DNA of 64,000 bases from Streptomyces sp. NRRL S-455 (GCF_000717875.1 NZ_JOCT01000015.1:1-64000); one strand, 5' to 3'; counted from the stretch's first letter, positions 46,041 through 55,817 are shown. Translations and numbers: made by a program. Notes: a model not told the origin generated them from the sequence alone.

Positions 46041-49000
46041 TCAGGACCCCAGCACCGACGTCAGGAACTCCCCGACCCACGCCAGCAACTCCCGCCCGAC
46101 CAGCGGCTTCCCGCCCACCTTCGCGGTCTTCGGGCGCGGCACCAGGACCTGGTGCACCGTCGGCTTGATGACGACACCCGGGTAGAGCCGCTTGACCCGC
46201 AGCTCCTGCGACTCGCGCAACTCCACCGGCGCGAAGCGGATGTTGGTGCCCTGCAGAACGATCTCGCCGACGCCGCACGCGCGCGCGAGCATCCGAAGAC
46301 CGGCGACGAGCAGCAGGTTCTCCACCGGCTCGGGCAGTTTGCCGTAGCGGTCGACGAGCTCCTCGCGGACGGCCTTGACGTCCTCCTCCGAGTTCGCCGA
46401 GGCGATCGCGCGGTACGCCTGGAGCCTGAGCCGCTCGCCCGGCGCGTAGTCGTGCGGGACGTGCGCGTCGACGGGGAGTTCGATCTTGACCTCGAGCGGC
46501 GGCTCCTCCTCGATCTCGCCGGTCTCCAGCTGGCGCCGGTAGTCGGCGACGGCCTCACCGACCATCCGCACGTACAGGTCGAAGCCGACGCCCGCGATGT
46601 GGCCGGACTGCTCGCCGCCGAGCAGGTTGCCCGCGCCGCGGATCTCCAGGTCCTTCATCGCCACGTACATGCCCGCGCCCATCTCCGTGTGCTGGGCGAT
46701 CGTGGCGAGACGCTCGTGCGCGGTCTCCGTCAGGGGCTTCTCCGGCGGGTAGAGGAAGTAGGCGTAGCCGCGCTCGCGGCTGCGGCCGACCCGGCCGCGC
46801 AGCTGGTGCAGCTGGGACAGACCGAAGGTGTCGCCGCGCTCCACGATGAGGGTGTTCGCGTTGGAGATGTCGATGCCGGACTCCACGATGGTCGTGGACA
46901 CCAGCACGTCGAACTTCTTCTCCCAGAAGTCGACGACGACCTGCTCCAGCGCCGACTCCGACATCTGCCCGTGCGCGGTGGCGATGCGCGCCTCCGGGAC
47001 GATCTCGCGCAGCCGGGCCGCGGCCCGGTCGATCGACTCGACACGGTTGTGGATGTAGAAGACCTGGCCCTCGCGCAGCAGTTCACGGCGGATGGCCGCG
47101 CCGATCTGCTTCTCCTCGTACGGGCCGACGAAGGTCAGCACCGGGTGCCGTTCCTCCGGCGGGGTGGTGATGGTCGACATCTCGCGGATGCCGGTGACCG
47201 CCATCTCCAGGGTGCGCGGGATGGGCGTGGCCGACATGGTCAGCACGTCGACGTTGGCCCGGAGCTTCTTCAGCTGCTCCTTGTGCTCGACGCCGAAGCG
47301 CTGCTCCTCGTCGACGATGACCAGGCCCAGGTCCTTGAACTTGGTCTCGGACGAGAACAGGCGGTGCGTGCCGATGACGATGTCGACCGAGCCCTCGCGC
47401 AGGCCCTCCAGGACCGCCTTGGCCTCGGTGTCGGTCTGGAAGCGGGACAGGGCCTTCACGTTGACCGGGAACTGGGCGTACCGCTCGCTGAACGTCCCGA
47501 AGTGCTGCTGCACCAGCAGGGTCGTGGGCACCAGGACGGCCACCTGCTTGCCGTCCTGGACGGCCTTGAAGGCGGCCCGGACCGCGATCTCGGTCTTGCC
47601 GTAACCGACGTCGCCGCAGATCAGGCGGTCCATCGGGACCGTCTTCTCCATGTCCTCCTTGACCTCGGCGATGGTGGTGAGCTGGTCGGGCGTCTCCGCG
47701 TAGGGGAAGGCGTCCTCCAGCTCCCGCTGCCACGGGGTGTCCGCCCCGAACGCGTGCCCGGGGGCCGCCATGCGCGCGCTGTACAGCTTGATGAGGTCGG
47801 CGGCGATCTCCTTGACGGCCTTCTTCGCGCGGGCCTTCGTCTTCGTCCAGTCGGCGCCGCCGAGGCGGTGCAGGGTGGGGGCCTCGCCGCCGACGTACTT
47901 GGTGATCTGCTCCAGCTGGTCGGTGGGGATGTAGAGGCGGTCGCCGGGCTGGCCGCGCTTGGCGGGCGCGTACTCGACGACCAGGTACTCGCGGGTGGCG
48001 CCCTGCACGGTGCGCTGCACCATCTCGATGTAGCGGCCCACGCCGTGCTGCTCGTGGACGATGTAGTCGCCCGCCTCCAGGGTGAGCGGGTCGATGGTCT
48101 TGCGGCGGCGGGCCGGCATCCGGGCGCCTTCGCGGCCCGCGGCCCTCTGCCCGGACAGGTCGGTCTCGGTCAGGACGGCGAGTCCGAGGGCCGGGTCGAC
48201 GAAGCCGTGCTCGATCGAGCCGCACGCCACGTGCACGACCGACGGGGAGATCTCGGCGAGGTCCGCGTCGAGGCGGGCGGCGATGCCCTCGCCGCCGAGC
48301 ACCTCGACGGTACGGGCCGCCGGGCCGTGCCCCTCGGTGACGAACACCGCGCGCCAGCCGTCGGCGAGCCAGCCCTTGGTGTCGGCGAGGGCCTTGGCGG
48401 TGTCGCCGCGGTAGGTCTCCGGGGCGTGCATCCCCAGCTTCAGGGTGTCCCCCGCCGCGCCGGCGGCATAGGTCTCCGTGAGGTCTTCGTCCGCGGCGAA
48501 CGGCGACACCGACCACCACATCATGTCCAGCTCGCGGGCCCGGTCACGGACGTCGGCGATGGACCACAGGGAGGCCGCGCCGACGTCGATGGGCGCCTCG
48601 CCCCCGCCCGCGGTGGCCGCCCAGGAGGCCTGGAGGAACTCCTGCGAGGTGGCCACCAGGTCCGAGGCGCGCGTGCGGACCCGCTCCGGGTCGCAGACGA
48701 CGGCCATGGCGCCCTTGGGCAGCACGTCGAGCAGCAGCTCCATGTCGTCGACCAGGACGGGCGCGAGGGACTCCATGCCCTCGACGGCGATGCCCTCGGC
48801 GATCTTGCCGAGGAGTTCGCCCAGCTCGGGGTGGTCCTCGGCCAGGGCACGCGCGCGGGCGCGGACGTCGTCGGTGAGCAGCAGTTCGCGGCACGGCGGC
48901 GCCCACAGGCCGTGCTCGGCGATCTCCAGGGAGCGCTGGTCGGCGACCTTGAAGTAGCGGATCTCCTCGACGTCGTCGCCCCAGAACTCGATGCGCAGGG

Positions 49001-49598
49001 GGTGTTCCTCGGTGGGCGGGAACACGTCGAGGATGCCGCCGCGGACAGCGAACTCGCCGCGTTTCTCCACGAGCTCCACGCGCGCGTACGCGGCGGCCGC
49101 GAGGGCCTCGACGATCTCGCCCAGGTCGGCGCTCTGCCCCGTCCTCAGGGAGACCGGCTCCAGGTCGCCGAGGCCCTTGACCTGCGGCTGGAGTACGGAC
49201 CGCACGGGCGCCACCACGACGGAGACGGGGCCGGTCTCCGGGTCGTCGGGGCGGGGGTGGGCCAGGCGGCGCAGCACGGCCAGGCGGCGGCCGACGGTGT
49301 CGCTGCGGGGGCTGAGCCGCTCGTGCGGGAGCGTCTCCCAGGACGGGTACTCCACGACACCCTCCGGCGGGAGGAGGGAGCGCAGGGCCGCTGCCAGGTC
49401 CTCCGCCTCCCGGCCCGTCGCCGTCACCGCCAGCACCGGGCGGCCCGTGTCGCGGGCCAGGGCGGCGACCGCGAAGGGGCGGGCCGCCGGGGGGCCGACG
49501 AGGTCGACGTGCATGCGGTTGCCGTCCGCGGCCGCGCTGATCGCTTCGGCGAGGGCGGCGTCCTTGACTACGGCGTCGAGCAGACCGTGCAGGCTCAT
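46041..49598 (-). CDS. mfd: Transcription-repair coupling factor
   Basis: An 1185-residue SF2 translocase that pushes stalled RNA polymerase off DNA and recruits the UvrABC excision system. The UvrB-homology region lies at 40-330 and the RNA-polymerase-interacting domain near 500-570 (GDYIVHEQHGVGRY). The motor contains Walker A GDVGYGKTEIAVRAA, DEEQRF, SATPIPRTL and, near 960, QLRGRVGRS. The C-terminal TRCF domain follows. ATG at 49598 has a GGAAAG-like site upstream. The length is normal. It diverges from the DUF2079 gene across 235 bases. Confidence 0.97.
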   Translation of the reverse strand: MSLHGLLDAVVKDAALAEAISAAADGNRMHVDLVGPPAARPFAVAALARDTGRPVLAVTATGREAEDLAAALRSLLPPEGVVEYPSWETLPHERLSPRSDTVGRRLAVLRRLAHPRPDDPETGPVSVVVAPVRSVLQPQVKGLGDLEPVSLRTGQSADLGEIVEALAAAAYARVELVEKRGEFAVRGGILDVFPPTEEHPLRIEFWGDDVEEIRYFKVADQRSLEIAEHGLWAPPCRELLLTDDVRARARALAEDHPELGELLGKIAEGIAVEGMESLAPVLVDDMELLLDVLPKGAMAVVCDPERVRTRASDLVATSQEFLQASWAATAGGGEAPIDVGAASLWSIADVRDRARELDMMWWSVSPFAADEDLTETYAAGAAGDTLKLGMHAPETYRGDTAKALADTKGWLADGWRAVFVTEGHGPAARTVEVLGGEGIAARLDADLAEISPSVVHVACGSIEHGFVDPALGLAVLTETDLSGQRAAGREGARMPARRRKTIDPLTLEAGDYIVHEQHGVGRYIEMVQRTVQGATREYLVVEYAPAKRGQPGDRLYIPTDQLEQITKYVGGEAPTLHRLGGADWTKTKARAKKAVKEIAADLIKLYSARMAAPGHAFGADTPWQRELEDAFPYAETPDQLTTIAEVKEDMEKTVPMDRLICGDVGYGKTEIAVRAAFKAVQDGKQVAVLVPTTLLVQQHFGTFSERYAQFPVNVKALSRFQTDTEAKAVLEGLREGSVDIVIGTHRLFSSETKFKDLGLVIVDEEQRFGVEHKEQLKKLRANVDVLTMSATPIPRTLEMAVTGIREMSTITTPPEERHPVLTFVGPYEEKQIGAAIRRELLREGQVFYIHNRVESIDRAAARLREIVPEARIATAHGQMSESALEQVVVDFWEKKFDVLVSTTIVESGIDISNANTLIVERGDTFGLSQLHQLRGRVGRSRERGYAYFLYPPEKPLTETAHERLATIAQHTEMGAGMYVAMKDLEIRGAGNLLGGEQSGHIAGVGFDLYVRMVGEAVADYRRQLETGEIEEEPPLEVKIELPVDAHVPHDYAPGERLRLQAYRAIASANSEEDVKAVREELVDRYGKLPEPVENLLLVAGLRMLARACGVGEIVLQGTNIRFAPVELRESQELRVKRLYPGVVIKPTVHQVLVPRPKTAKVGGKPLVGRELLAWVGEFLTSVLGS

Positions 49599-49833
49599 TC
49601 GGGGCTTTCCGTCCAGGGGTCCAGAGGGGTGGGCAACACGACGGGCCCGACGCGCGCCGCGGGCCGGGGGTCTCCAGCGTACGACGACGCGCGGCGGTGC
49701 GGCGGGGGCTGTGGACAACGTTCGTTTCCGCCCGAGGGCCGCCCAATCTTCACAACGTCACCCCCACCCGCTGTTTTCGCCGCGGCATGATCGTCCACCG
49801 AAGCGGCGGTACCCCCCACCCACAAGGCACGGC

Positions 49834-51282
49834 ATGCCTCCCCCCACACTTCAGCGGTCACGGCCTCACATACCGACGCCGGTCGCCCAGCCCGCGGGCG
49901 GCCGGCGTCCCTTACCCGCGCGATGGGGCCCCTGGGCCCTGGCGGCCGTTCTCTTCGCCGCCTACGCGACCGTCTCCGTCGGCCGTTACCGGCACCTGGC
50001 CACCTCCTCCTGGGACCTGGGCATCTTCGAGCAGGTGGTGCGCGCCTACGCGCATCTGCGTGCGCCGGTGTCCGACCTGAAAGGGCCGGGGTTCAGCATC
50101 CTGGGTGACCACTTCAGCCCGGTGACGGCCGTGCTCGCGCCGGTGTACCGGCTCTTCCCGTCGCCGGTCACGCTGCTGGTCGCGCAGGCCGCGCTCTTCG
50201 CGCTGTCCGCCGTACCGGTCACCCGCGCCGCCTCCCGGCTCCTCGGCCCCCGCCGCGGGCTCGCGCTCGGCCTCGCCTACGGACTGTCCTGGGGCGTCCA
50301 GCGCGCCGTCGACTTCGACTTCCACGAGATCTGCTTCGCCGTCCCGCTGATCGCCTTCTCGCTGGAGGCCCTTCTGGCGGGCCGGCGGCGGGCGGCGCTG
50401 TGCTGGGCGCTTCCCCTGGTGCTGGTGAAGGAGGACCTGGGGCTGACGCTGGCCGCGATCGCGTTCGTCGTCGCCTGGCGGGCCCGCGGATCGTCGCGGC
50501 GGACGGTCGTGTACGCGCTCGGCGTCGCGGTGCTCGGCGTGGTGACGGCGGTGCTGGTCCTCACTGTCGTCATCCCGTCGTTCAACACCTCCGGCACCTA
50601 CGACTACTGGAACAAGGTCAGCGTGTCGGGCGGGCCCCTCGACGGCCTCGGCACCAAGCTCCAGACCCTCGCCTGGCTGCTGATCCCCACCACCGGGCTG
50701 CTCGCCCTGCGTTCCCCGCTGCTGCTGGTCGCGCTGCCGACGCTCGGCTGGCGCTTCCTGTCGGGCGACGAGCACTACTGGGGCACCGACTGGCACTACA
50801 GCGCGGTGCTGATGCCGGTCGTCTTCCTGGCTCTCGCCGACGCCCTGCCGGCCGCGCGCCGCTCCGGGAGCGCGTGGCTGCGCTCGTACGCCGCCCAGCT
50901 TCCGGCCGCGGTGGCCGCGGCGGCACTGGCGCTGACCACCTCGCTGCCACTGGCGCAGCTCACACGGGCCGAGGTGTACCGGAAACCCGCGGCGGTGTCC
51001 GACGTCGAGCGGCTGCTGGCCGGGATCCCCGACGACGCCACCGTCGAGGCCGACATCGGCCCGGTCAGCCGCCTGACCTCGCGCTGCCGGGTCTTCTGGC
51101 TCGGCGGAACACAGGGCGTCACACCGGAGTACATCGCCCTGGAGAACGTCGACGGCCGGTACCGCGACCCCGTGGGCCACGCCCGGCAGCTGCACCCCCG
51201 CGCCGAGTACGCCGTCATGGGCGAGGCGAGCGGGTACCTGGTCCTGGAGCGACAGCACGAGCGACGGCTCGAGCGGCGGTGA
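49834..51282 (+). CDS. DUF2079 polytopic membrane protein with in-frame TTA codon
   Basis: A 482-residue protein with about nine membrane segments. The conserved DUF2079 block SSWDLGIFEQVVRAYAHLR is near residue 50, and a second one, GTDWHYSAVLMPVVF, near 325. The C-terminal 110 residues are soluble. ATG at 49834 has AAGG six bases upstream. Codon 27 is TTA (49912-49914), which requires the tRNA encoded by bldA; no plausible start exists between it and the conserved block, so it cannot be bypassed. Function is unknown; relatives are glycosyltransferase-C-like membrane proteins. Confidence 0.9.
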   Translation: MPPPTLQRSRPHIPTPVAQPAGGRRPLPARWGPWALAAVLFAAYATVSVGRYRHLATSSWDLGIFEQVVRAYAHLRAPVSDLKGPGFSILGDHFSPVTAVLAPVYRLFPSPVTLLVAQAALFALSAVPVTRAASRLLGPRRGLALGLAYGLSWGVQRAVDFDFHEICFAVPLIAFSLEALLAGRRRAALCWALPLVLVKEDLGLTLAAIAFVVAWRARGSSRRTVVYALGVAVLGVVTAVLVLTVVIPSFNTSGTYDYWNKVSVSGGPLDGLGTKLQTLAWLLIPTTGLLALRSPLLLVALPTLGWRFLSGDEHYWGTDWHYSAVLMPVVFLALADALPAARRSGSAWLRSYAAQLPAAVAAAALALTTSLPLAQLTRAEVYRKPAAVSDVERLLAGIPDDATVEADIGPVSRLTSRCRVFWLGGTQGVTPEYIALENVDGRYRDPVGHARQLHPRAEYAVMGEASGYLVLERQHERRLERR

Positions 51283-51297
51283 GTGCCGCACGGCGCC

Positions 51298-51336
51298 GGG
51301 CCCGCCCCGGAGGCCAGTGACCTCCGGGGCGGGCCC
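51298..51336. terminator. Long perfect bidirectional hairpin
   Basis: GGGCCCGCCCCGGAGG (51298-51313) pairs perfectly with CCTCCGGGGCGGGCCC (51321-51336) around a seven-base loop. It separates the convergent DUF2079 and exporter permease genes. Confidence 0.92.
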
Positions 51337-51379
51337 CGTCCCCCGCAACCCCCGTGTGCGGTGGTCCTCGGGCGGGCGG

Positions 51380-53959
51380 CTACTCGGTCGCGATCGCGTT
51401 CAGGACGTTCATCCGGCCCGCCCGGAACGCCGGGACCAGTGCCGCGAACAGCCCCACGAACGCCGAGCCGATGAAGACGCCGATGATGGTCGGCCAGGGG
51501 ATGTCCAGGACTCCCAGGCCCTCCAGGGCGAGCAGTTGCTGTGCGGTGGCGCCCCAGCCCATGCCCAGCCCGAGGCCCAGCAGGGCGCCGAAGAGGGCGA
51601 TGACGACGGACTCCATGCGGATCATGCGGCGCAGCTGGCGGCGGGAGAGGCCGATCGCCCGCATCAGGCCGATCTCCCGGGTGCGCTCCACCACCGACAG
51701 GGCCAGGGTGTTCACGACGCCGAGGACGGCGACGATGATCGCCAGGGCCAGCAGGCCGTAGATCATGTTGAGCAGCTGGCCGATCTGGTCCTTCAGGGCG
51801 TCCTTGTAGTCGGTCTGGTCGCGCACGATGTACTGCGGGTAGTCGTGCAGCGCCGACTTCAGGGACTTGTAGGCGGCGTCCTGCTGCCCCTCCTTCGCGC
51901 TGGCGAAGAGCAGCGTGTCCAGCGGCATCTTGTCGGCCGGGACGTACTTGGCCATGGTGTCGATGGACGTGTACATCGCGCCCGCGTCGATCACGACGTC
52001 ACTGCTGGTGATCGCCCGGACCGTCAGGTCGGCCGCACGGCCGTCCCGGAAGGCGACCTTGATCTTGGAGCCGAGGCTGATGCCGTGGTCCTCGGCGAAC
52101 TTCTCGTGCACGGACATCGAGTCGGGCCGGTAGGCGTCGGGGAGCTTGCCGGCGACGGTCTCGGTGCGCAGGTCGGTCGCGTACGACGGGTCGGCCGCCG
52201 TGATCGCCGTGTCCTTGAGCGTCTTGCCGTCGGGGGTGGTGAAGTCGGCCTTGGTCCACTTGTACTCGGTGATCCGCTCCACGTCCGGCGCGGACTTCGC
52301 GGCCTCGACCGCCTTGGGCGTGATCAGCTGGCCGCGGTCGGACTGGATGATGAAGTCCGTGCCGACGGTCTTGTCGAGCTGGTCGGTGGCGGACGCCACC
52401 ATGGAGGAGCCGACCACGGACAGGCACGCCACCAGCGCGAGGCCGATCATCAGCGCGGCGCCGGTCGCGCCGGTGCGGCGCGGGTTGCGCAGGGCGTTGC
52501 GCTCGGCCATGCGGCCCACGGGACCGAACATCCGCAGCAGGACGGCACCGAGGACACGGACCACACCTCCGGCCAGCAGCGGTCCGATGACGACGAAGCC
52601 GATCAGCGACAGCACCACACCGAGGCCGAGCCACAGCGAGCCCTCCTTGGCGTTGTCGGCCGCCGCCGCCAGGTAGAGGCCGAAGCCGCCGGCCCCCGTG
52701 AGGACGGTGCCGATCGCGGCACGGATCCAGCCGGACCTGGCGTCGGCGGGGGCGCCCGCGTCGCGCAGGGCGGCCATCGGGGAGATCTTCCCCGCGCGCC
52801 GGGCGGGCAGGTAGGCGGCCAGGACGGTGACGATCACGCCGAGGACGAGGCCGACGACGGGGGTCGTCCAGGCCACGGTCAGGTCGGCGGTGGACAGTTC
52901 CATGCCCATCTGGCCCATGAGCTTCATCAGGCCGACCGCGAGGCCGACACCGGCGCCCACGCCGAGCACCGACCCGACGAGGCCGAGCAGCAGCGCCTCG
53001 GCGAGCACCGAGCGGTTGACCTGCTTGCGGGAGGAGCCGATGGCCCGCATCAGGCCGATCTCCCGGGTGCGCTGGGCGACCAGCATGGAGAAGGTGTTGA
53101 TGATCAGGAAGATGCCGACGAGGAAGGCGATCCCGGCGAAGCCGAGCATCGCGTACTTCATGACGTTCATGAAGCCCTCGACTTCCTTCTGGTTGGCGTC
53201 GGCGGTCTCCTTGGCCGTCTGCACCTTGTAGCCGCCGCCGAGTTCGGCCGTGACGTTCTTCTTCAACTGTGCGTCGCTGACCCCGGCGGCAGCGGTGACG
53301 TTGACGTTGGTGTAGACGCCGGTCTCACCGACCAGGGCCTGCTGTGCGGTCTTCGTGTCGAGGTAGAAGATCGCGGCGCCGGGATTGGTAACGGTGAAGT
53401 CGACGATGCCGGAGATCTTCGCGGTGTGGGTGCCGACCGCGCTGATCACGCCGATCTCGTCGCCGAGCTTCAGATCGTGCTTGTCGGCGGTGTCGGCGTC
53501 GACCATGATCTGGTCGGCGCTCCTGGGAGCCGCACCGGAGGTGATGTCCATGGTGCGGGCCTCGTTGGCGTTCCAGCCGCCGACGATGGTCGGCGCGCCG
53601 CTGGAGGGCGACAGGTTGTCCTTGTCGGCGTCGACGACCGTCACCGAGCTGGAGAACACCGCGCCCTCGGCGGACTTCACGCCCTGCGTCTTGCGGACCT
53701 CGCCGAGCACGGAGGCCGGCATGACCGGCGGCTTGCCGTTGTCGGCGGTCGTCTCACCGGTGTCGGAGGCGCCCTTGGCGCTCACCGTGACGTCCGAGGA
53801 GGTAGCCGCGAAGAGCTTGTCGAACGTGGTCGACATGGTGTCCGTGAAGACGAGCGTCCCGCAGACGAAGGCCACCGACAGCAGGACGGCGATCGCGGAG
53901 AGCGCCATGCGTCCCTTGTGCGCGAGGAAGTTGCGCATCGATGTCTTCACGACGGTCAT
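51380..53959 (-). CDS. ABC transporter permease, FtsX/MacB fold (second exporter)
   Basis: An 859-residue duplicated permease. TM1 is at about 15-38, the first helical set around 260-400 has AQRTREIGLMRAIGSSRKQV, and the last around 730-855 has ERTREIGLMRAIGLSRRQL. Two large outside domains lie at about 45-245 and 535-700. ATG at 53959 overlaps the ATPase stop by four bases (ATGA), so the pair is co-translated. Its order, ATPase first, and sequence match the exporter at 25639-28982, but the outside domains differ, suggesting different substrates. Confidence 0.93.
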   Translation of the reverse strand: MTVVKTSMRNFLAHKGRMALSAIAVLLSVAFVCGTLVFTDTMSTTFDKLFAATSSDVTVSAKGASDTGETTADNGKPPVMPASVLGEVRKTQGVKSAEGAVFSSSVTVVDADKDNLSPSSGAPTIVGGWNANEARTMDITSGAAPRSADQIMVDADTADKHDLKLGDEIGVISAVGTHTAKISGIVDFTVTNPGAAIFYLDTKTAQQALVGETGVYTNVNVTAAAGVSDAQLKKNVTAELGGGYKVQTAKETADANQKEVEGFMNVMKYAMLGFAGIAFLVGIFLIINTFSMLVAQRTREIGLMRAIGSSRKQVNRSVLAEALLLGLVGSVLGVGAGVGLAVGLMKLMGQMGMELSTADLTVAWTTPVVGLVLGVIVTVLAAYLPARRAGKISPMAALRDAGAPADARSGWIRAAIGTVLTGAGGFGLYLAAAADNAKEGSLWLGLGVVLSLIGFVVIGPLLAGGVVRVLGAVLLRMFGPVGRMAERNALRNPRRTGATGAALMIGLALVACLSVVGSSMVASATDQLDKTVGTDFIIQSDRGQLITPKAVEAAKSAPDVERITEYKWTKADFTTPDGKTLKDTAITAADPSYATDLRTETVAGKLPDAYRPDSMSVHEKFAEDHGISLGSKIKVAFRDGRAADLTVRAITSSDVVIDAGAMYTSIDTMAKYVPADKMPLDTLLFASAKEGQQDAAYKSLKSALHDYPQYIVRDQTDYKDALKDQIGQLLNMIYGLLALAIIVAVLGVVNTLALSVVERTREIGLMRAIGLSRRQLRRMIRMESVVIALFGALLGLGLGMGWGATAQQLLALEGLGVLDIPWPTIIGVFIGSAFVGLFAALVPAFRAGRMNVLNAIATE

Positions 53960-54744
53960 GACGTACGCCCCCGGGCGTCGAAGTCCTTCATGCGGTCCAG
54001 GACCGCCTCGGCGGTCGGCTTGTGCATCTCGTCGACGATCCGGCCGTCGGCGAGGTACAGCACACGGTCCGCGTACGACGCGGCGACCGGGTCGTGGGTG
54101 ACCATCACGATGGTCTGGCCCAGCTCGTCGACGGACCGGCGCAGGAAGCCGAGCACCTCGGCGCCGGCGCGCGAGTCGAGGTTTCCGGTCGGCTCGTCCC
54201 CGAAGATGATCTCGGGCCGGGCCGCCAGCGCCCGCGCCACGGCGACGCGCTGCTGCTGGCCGCCGGAGAGCTGGGTGGGCCGGTGCTTGAGCCGCTCGGC
54301 CAGCCCGACGGTCTCGACGACCCGCGCCAGCCACTGCTTGTCGGGCTTGCGGCCCGCGATGTCCATGGGCAGCGTGATGTTCTCAATGGCGTTCAGTGTC
54401 GGCAGCAGGTTGAAGGCCTGGAAGATGAACCCGATGCGGTCCCGGCGCAGTTGGGTGAGCTTCTTGTCCTTCAGGCCGGTGATCTCGGTGTCGTCGAGGT
54501 AGATCTGCCCGCCGGTGACGGTGTCGAGCCCGGCGAGGCAGTGCATGAGCGTGGACTTGCCGGACCCCGAGGGACCCATGATCGCGGTGAACTGGCCGCG
54601 TGCGATGTCCACGTCGACGTGATCGAGGGCGACGACACGGGTCTCACCGGACCCGTACGCCTTCACGACCTGCCGGGCCCGCGCGGCAACGGCCGTACGC
54701 CCTCCAGTACCCCCGTGCCTGGGAATGGTCACAGCCGATGTCAC
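53956..54744 (-). CDS. ABC transporter ATPase, MacB/LolD type (second exporter)
   Basis: A 262-residue ATPase with intact Walker A (GPSGSGKST), signature (LSGGQQQRVAVARAL), Walker B (IIFGDEPTG) and H-loop (VMVTHD). Long stretches equal those of the first exporter's ATPase, including ITLPMDIAGRKPDKQWL. GTG at 54744 was chosen because AGGAGA lies seven bases upstream. The upstream region is rich in inverted repeats (54992-55078). Confidence 0.93.
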   Translation of the reverse strand: MTSAVTIPRHGGTGGRTAVAARARQVVKAYGSGETRVVALDHVDVDIARGQFTAIMGPSGSGKSTLMHCLAGLDTVTGGQIYLDDTEITGLKDKKLTQLRRDRIGFIFQAFNLLPTLNAIENITLPMDIAGRKPDKQWLARVVETVGLAERLKHRPTQLSGGQQQRVAVARALAARPEIIFGDEPTGNLDSRAGAEVLGFLRRSVDELGQTIVMVTHDPVAASYADRVLYLADGRIVDEMHKPTAEAVLDRMKDFDARGRTS

Positions 54745-55198
54745 GGTATGTCTCCTATGTCGGTCAGCAGATGATGCAGACGGTCGCCCTGTCGACAGCC
54801 GCTGTTCGTGAGGCCGGATGACGGAACCCGTCCGACGTGTCTCAGTCTTCCGGCGGGGAGGGGCCCCGCGCCCTGGTGCGCAGCGCAGTCTTTTCCTGTG
54901 GAAAACCCCACCCCCGCCGGTGTGCACAACCGCCCCCCGGCGGCGTAAAGCCAGGTTAAGGACGACCCCCGCCGCGTCTCGTCCTCCGGCGGTACGAACC
55001 CTCCCCAGGTCGTAGTACGGAGGTACCCCTAGGGGCAGTCCACCGAAGGGTGGAGACGGTCTCAGGGTTCGCTCCACCCGACGGCCCGTTCAGCCTCCAC
55101 CCTGCCGCGACGTCAGGGTCAAGCGGGACACATCCGGGTGGCGGTTAGGTGCAAGGGGCAGGCAGAAGCGACGGGCTGCCGCTCCCGGCGCCGTCCGG
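54745..55198. other. Gap upstream of the second exporter, rich in inverted repeats
   Basis: A 454-base region with no supported gene. It contains the exporter promoter, the cluster of repeats at 54992-55078 and the end of the decayed hydrolase on the right. I see no known RNA family. Confidence 0.5.
54992..55078 (-). promoter_or_regulatory. Inverted-repeat cluster upstream of the exporter
   Basis: Four elements lie close together: GTACGA (54992-54997) with TCGTAGTAC (55010-55018); the perfect palindrome CCCCTAGGGG (55026-55035); TCCACC/GGTGGA (55039-55044 and 55049-55054); and GGTGGAG (55049-55055) with CTCCACC (55072-55078). The last two hairpins share a strand and exclude each other. They look like regulator sites or an attenuator-like leader. 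Confidence 0.4.
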
Positions 55199-55817
55199 TC
55201 AGGGCAGCCGGACGGAGACCTCGGGATGCGAGGGTGACGGCCCGTCGAACAGCGGCTGGGAAACCCCCTTCAGCTGCAGATCGAAGAAGGCGACGACGTA
55301 CGCCCTCGTGAGGGCCGCCGAGCGCTCGAACGGGAGGGAAGCGGTATCGGGGATACCGACCAGTTCCCCGAGGAGGGGCACGTCGGTGGGCCGCGGAGCG
55401 CGCCCAGGTCCGCACCCCGCTGATGGTCTCGGGCGGCACGGTGGCGTCCGGGGCCCTCGCCTCCAGCACCATGCGGGCCTCTTCGGCGGTCATGTAGGGG
55501 GCCCGTGGTCCGGCCGTTCCGGGCCGGGCCGGGTAGTACATCGACACCATCAACTGGCGTGCGCCGGCGGACGGTACCCAGGGGTCCGGGCGGTCGGCGT
55601 CGACGAGGTGGAGCGTGTCACGGCCGACGGTGTGCGGGCCGGTGGGACGGGGCAGTTCGGCGCGGGCATCCGACGGCGGTGCGTCTAATGGGGTCGCCCT
55701 GGCATCGGGGAGCAACGGCGCGGTCGACGCCGGTCCCGCGGTGACGACCGGCAACGACAGGGCGAGCGCGAGCACGGCGGCGGCAGCGGCCCGGCCGGGG
55801 GCTCCGTTCATTTCCAT
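55199..55817 (-). pseudogene. Decayed secreted alpha/beta hydrolase (PAF-acetylhydrolase-like)
   Basis: The N-terminal part (ATG at 55817 down to about 55400) has a signal peptide and then PHTVGRDTLHLVDADRP and SMYYPARPGTAGPRAPYM, typical of platelet-activating-factor acetylhydrolase-type enzymes. In another frame, starting near 55390, the downstream end of the same family appears: TDVPLLGELVGIP, then TRAYVVAFFDLQLKG and LLDGPSP-like QPLFDGPSPSHPEV. Between them about 150-200 residues are missing, including the GHSxGG nucleophile and the acid. The pieces are also out of frame with each other, so the gene is inactive. The N-terminal part contains an in-frame TTA codon at 55688-55686. A frame of 244 codons starting further up at 55853 runs through but past the break it is unrelated sequence. 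Confidence 0.82.

Noticed and set aside
46152..49790. An open frame of over 1200 codons on the plus strand
   Set aside because: It lies opposite mfd and is an artefact of high third-position GC; composition is low-complexity and no domain is visible.
51317..54502. A plus-strand open frame of about 1060 codons
   Set aside because: It is antisense to the exporter permease and ATPase, which have clear motifs; the translated product is Gly/Arg/Asp-rich noise.
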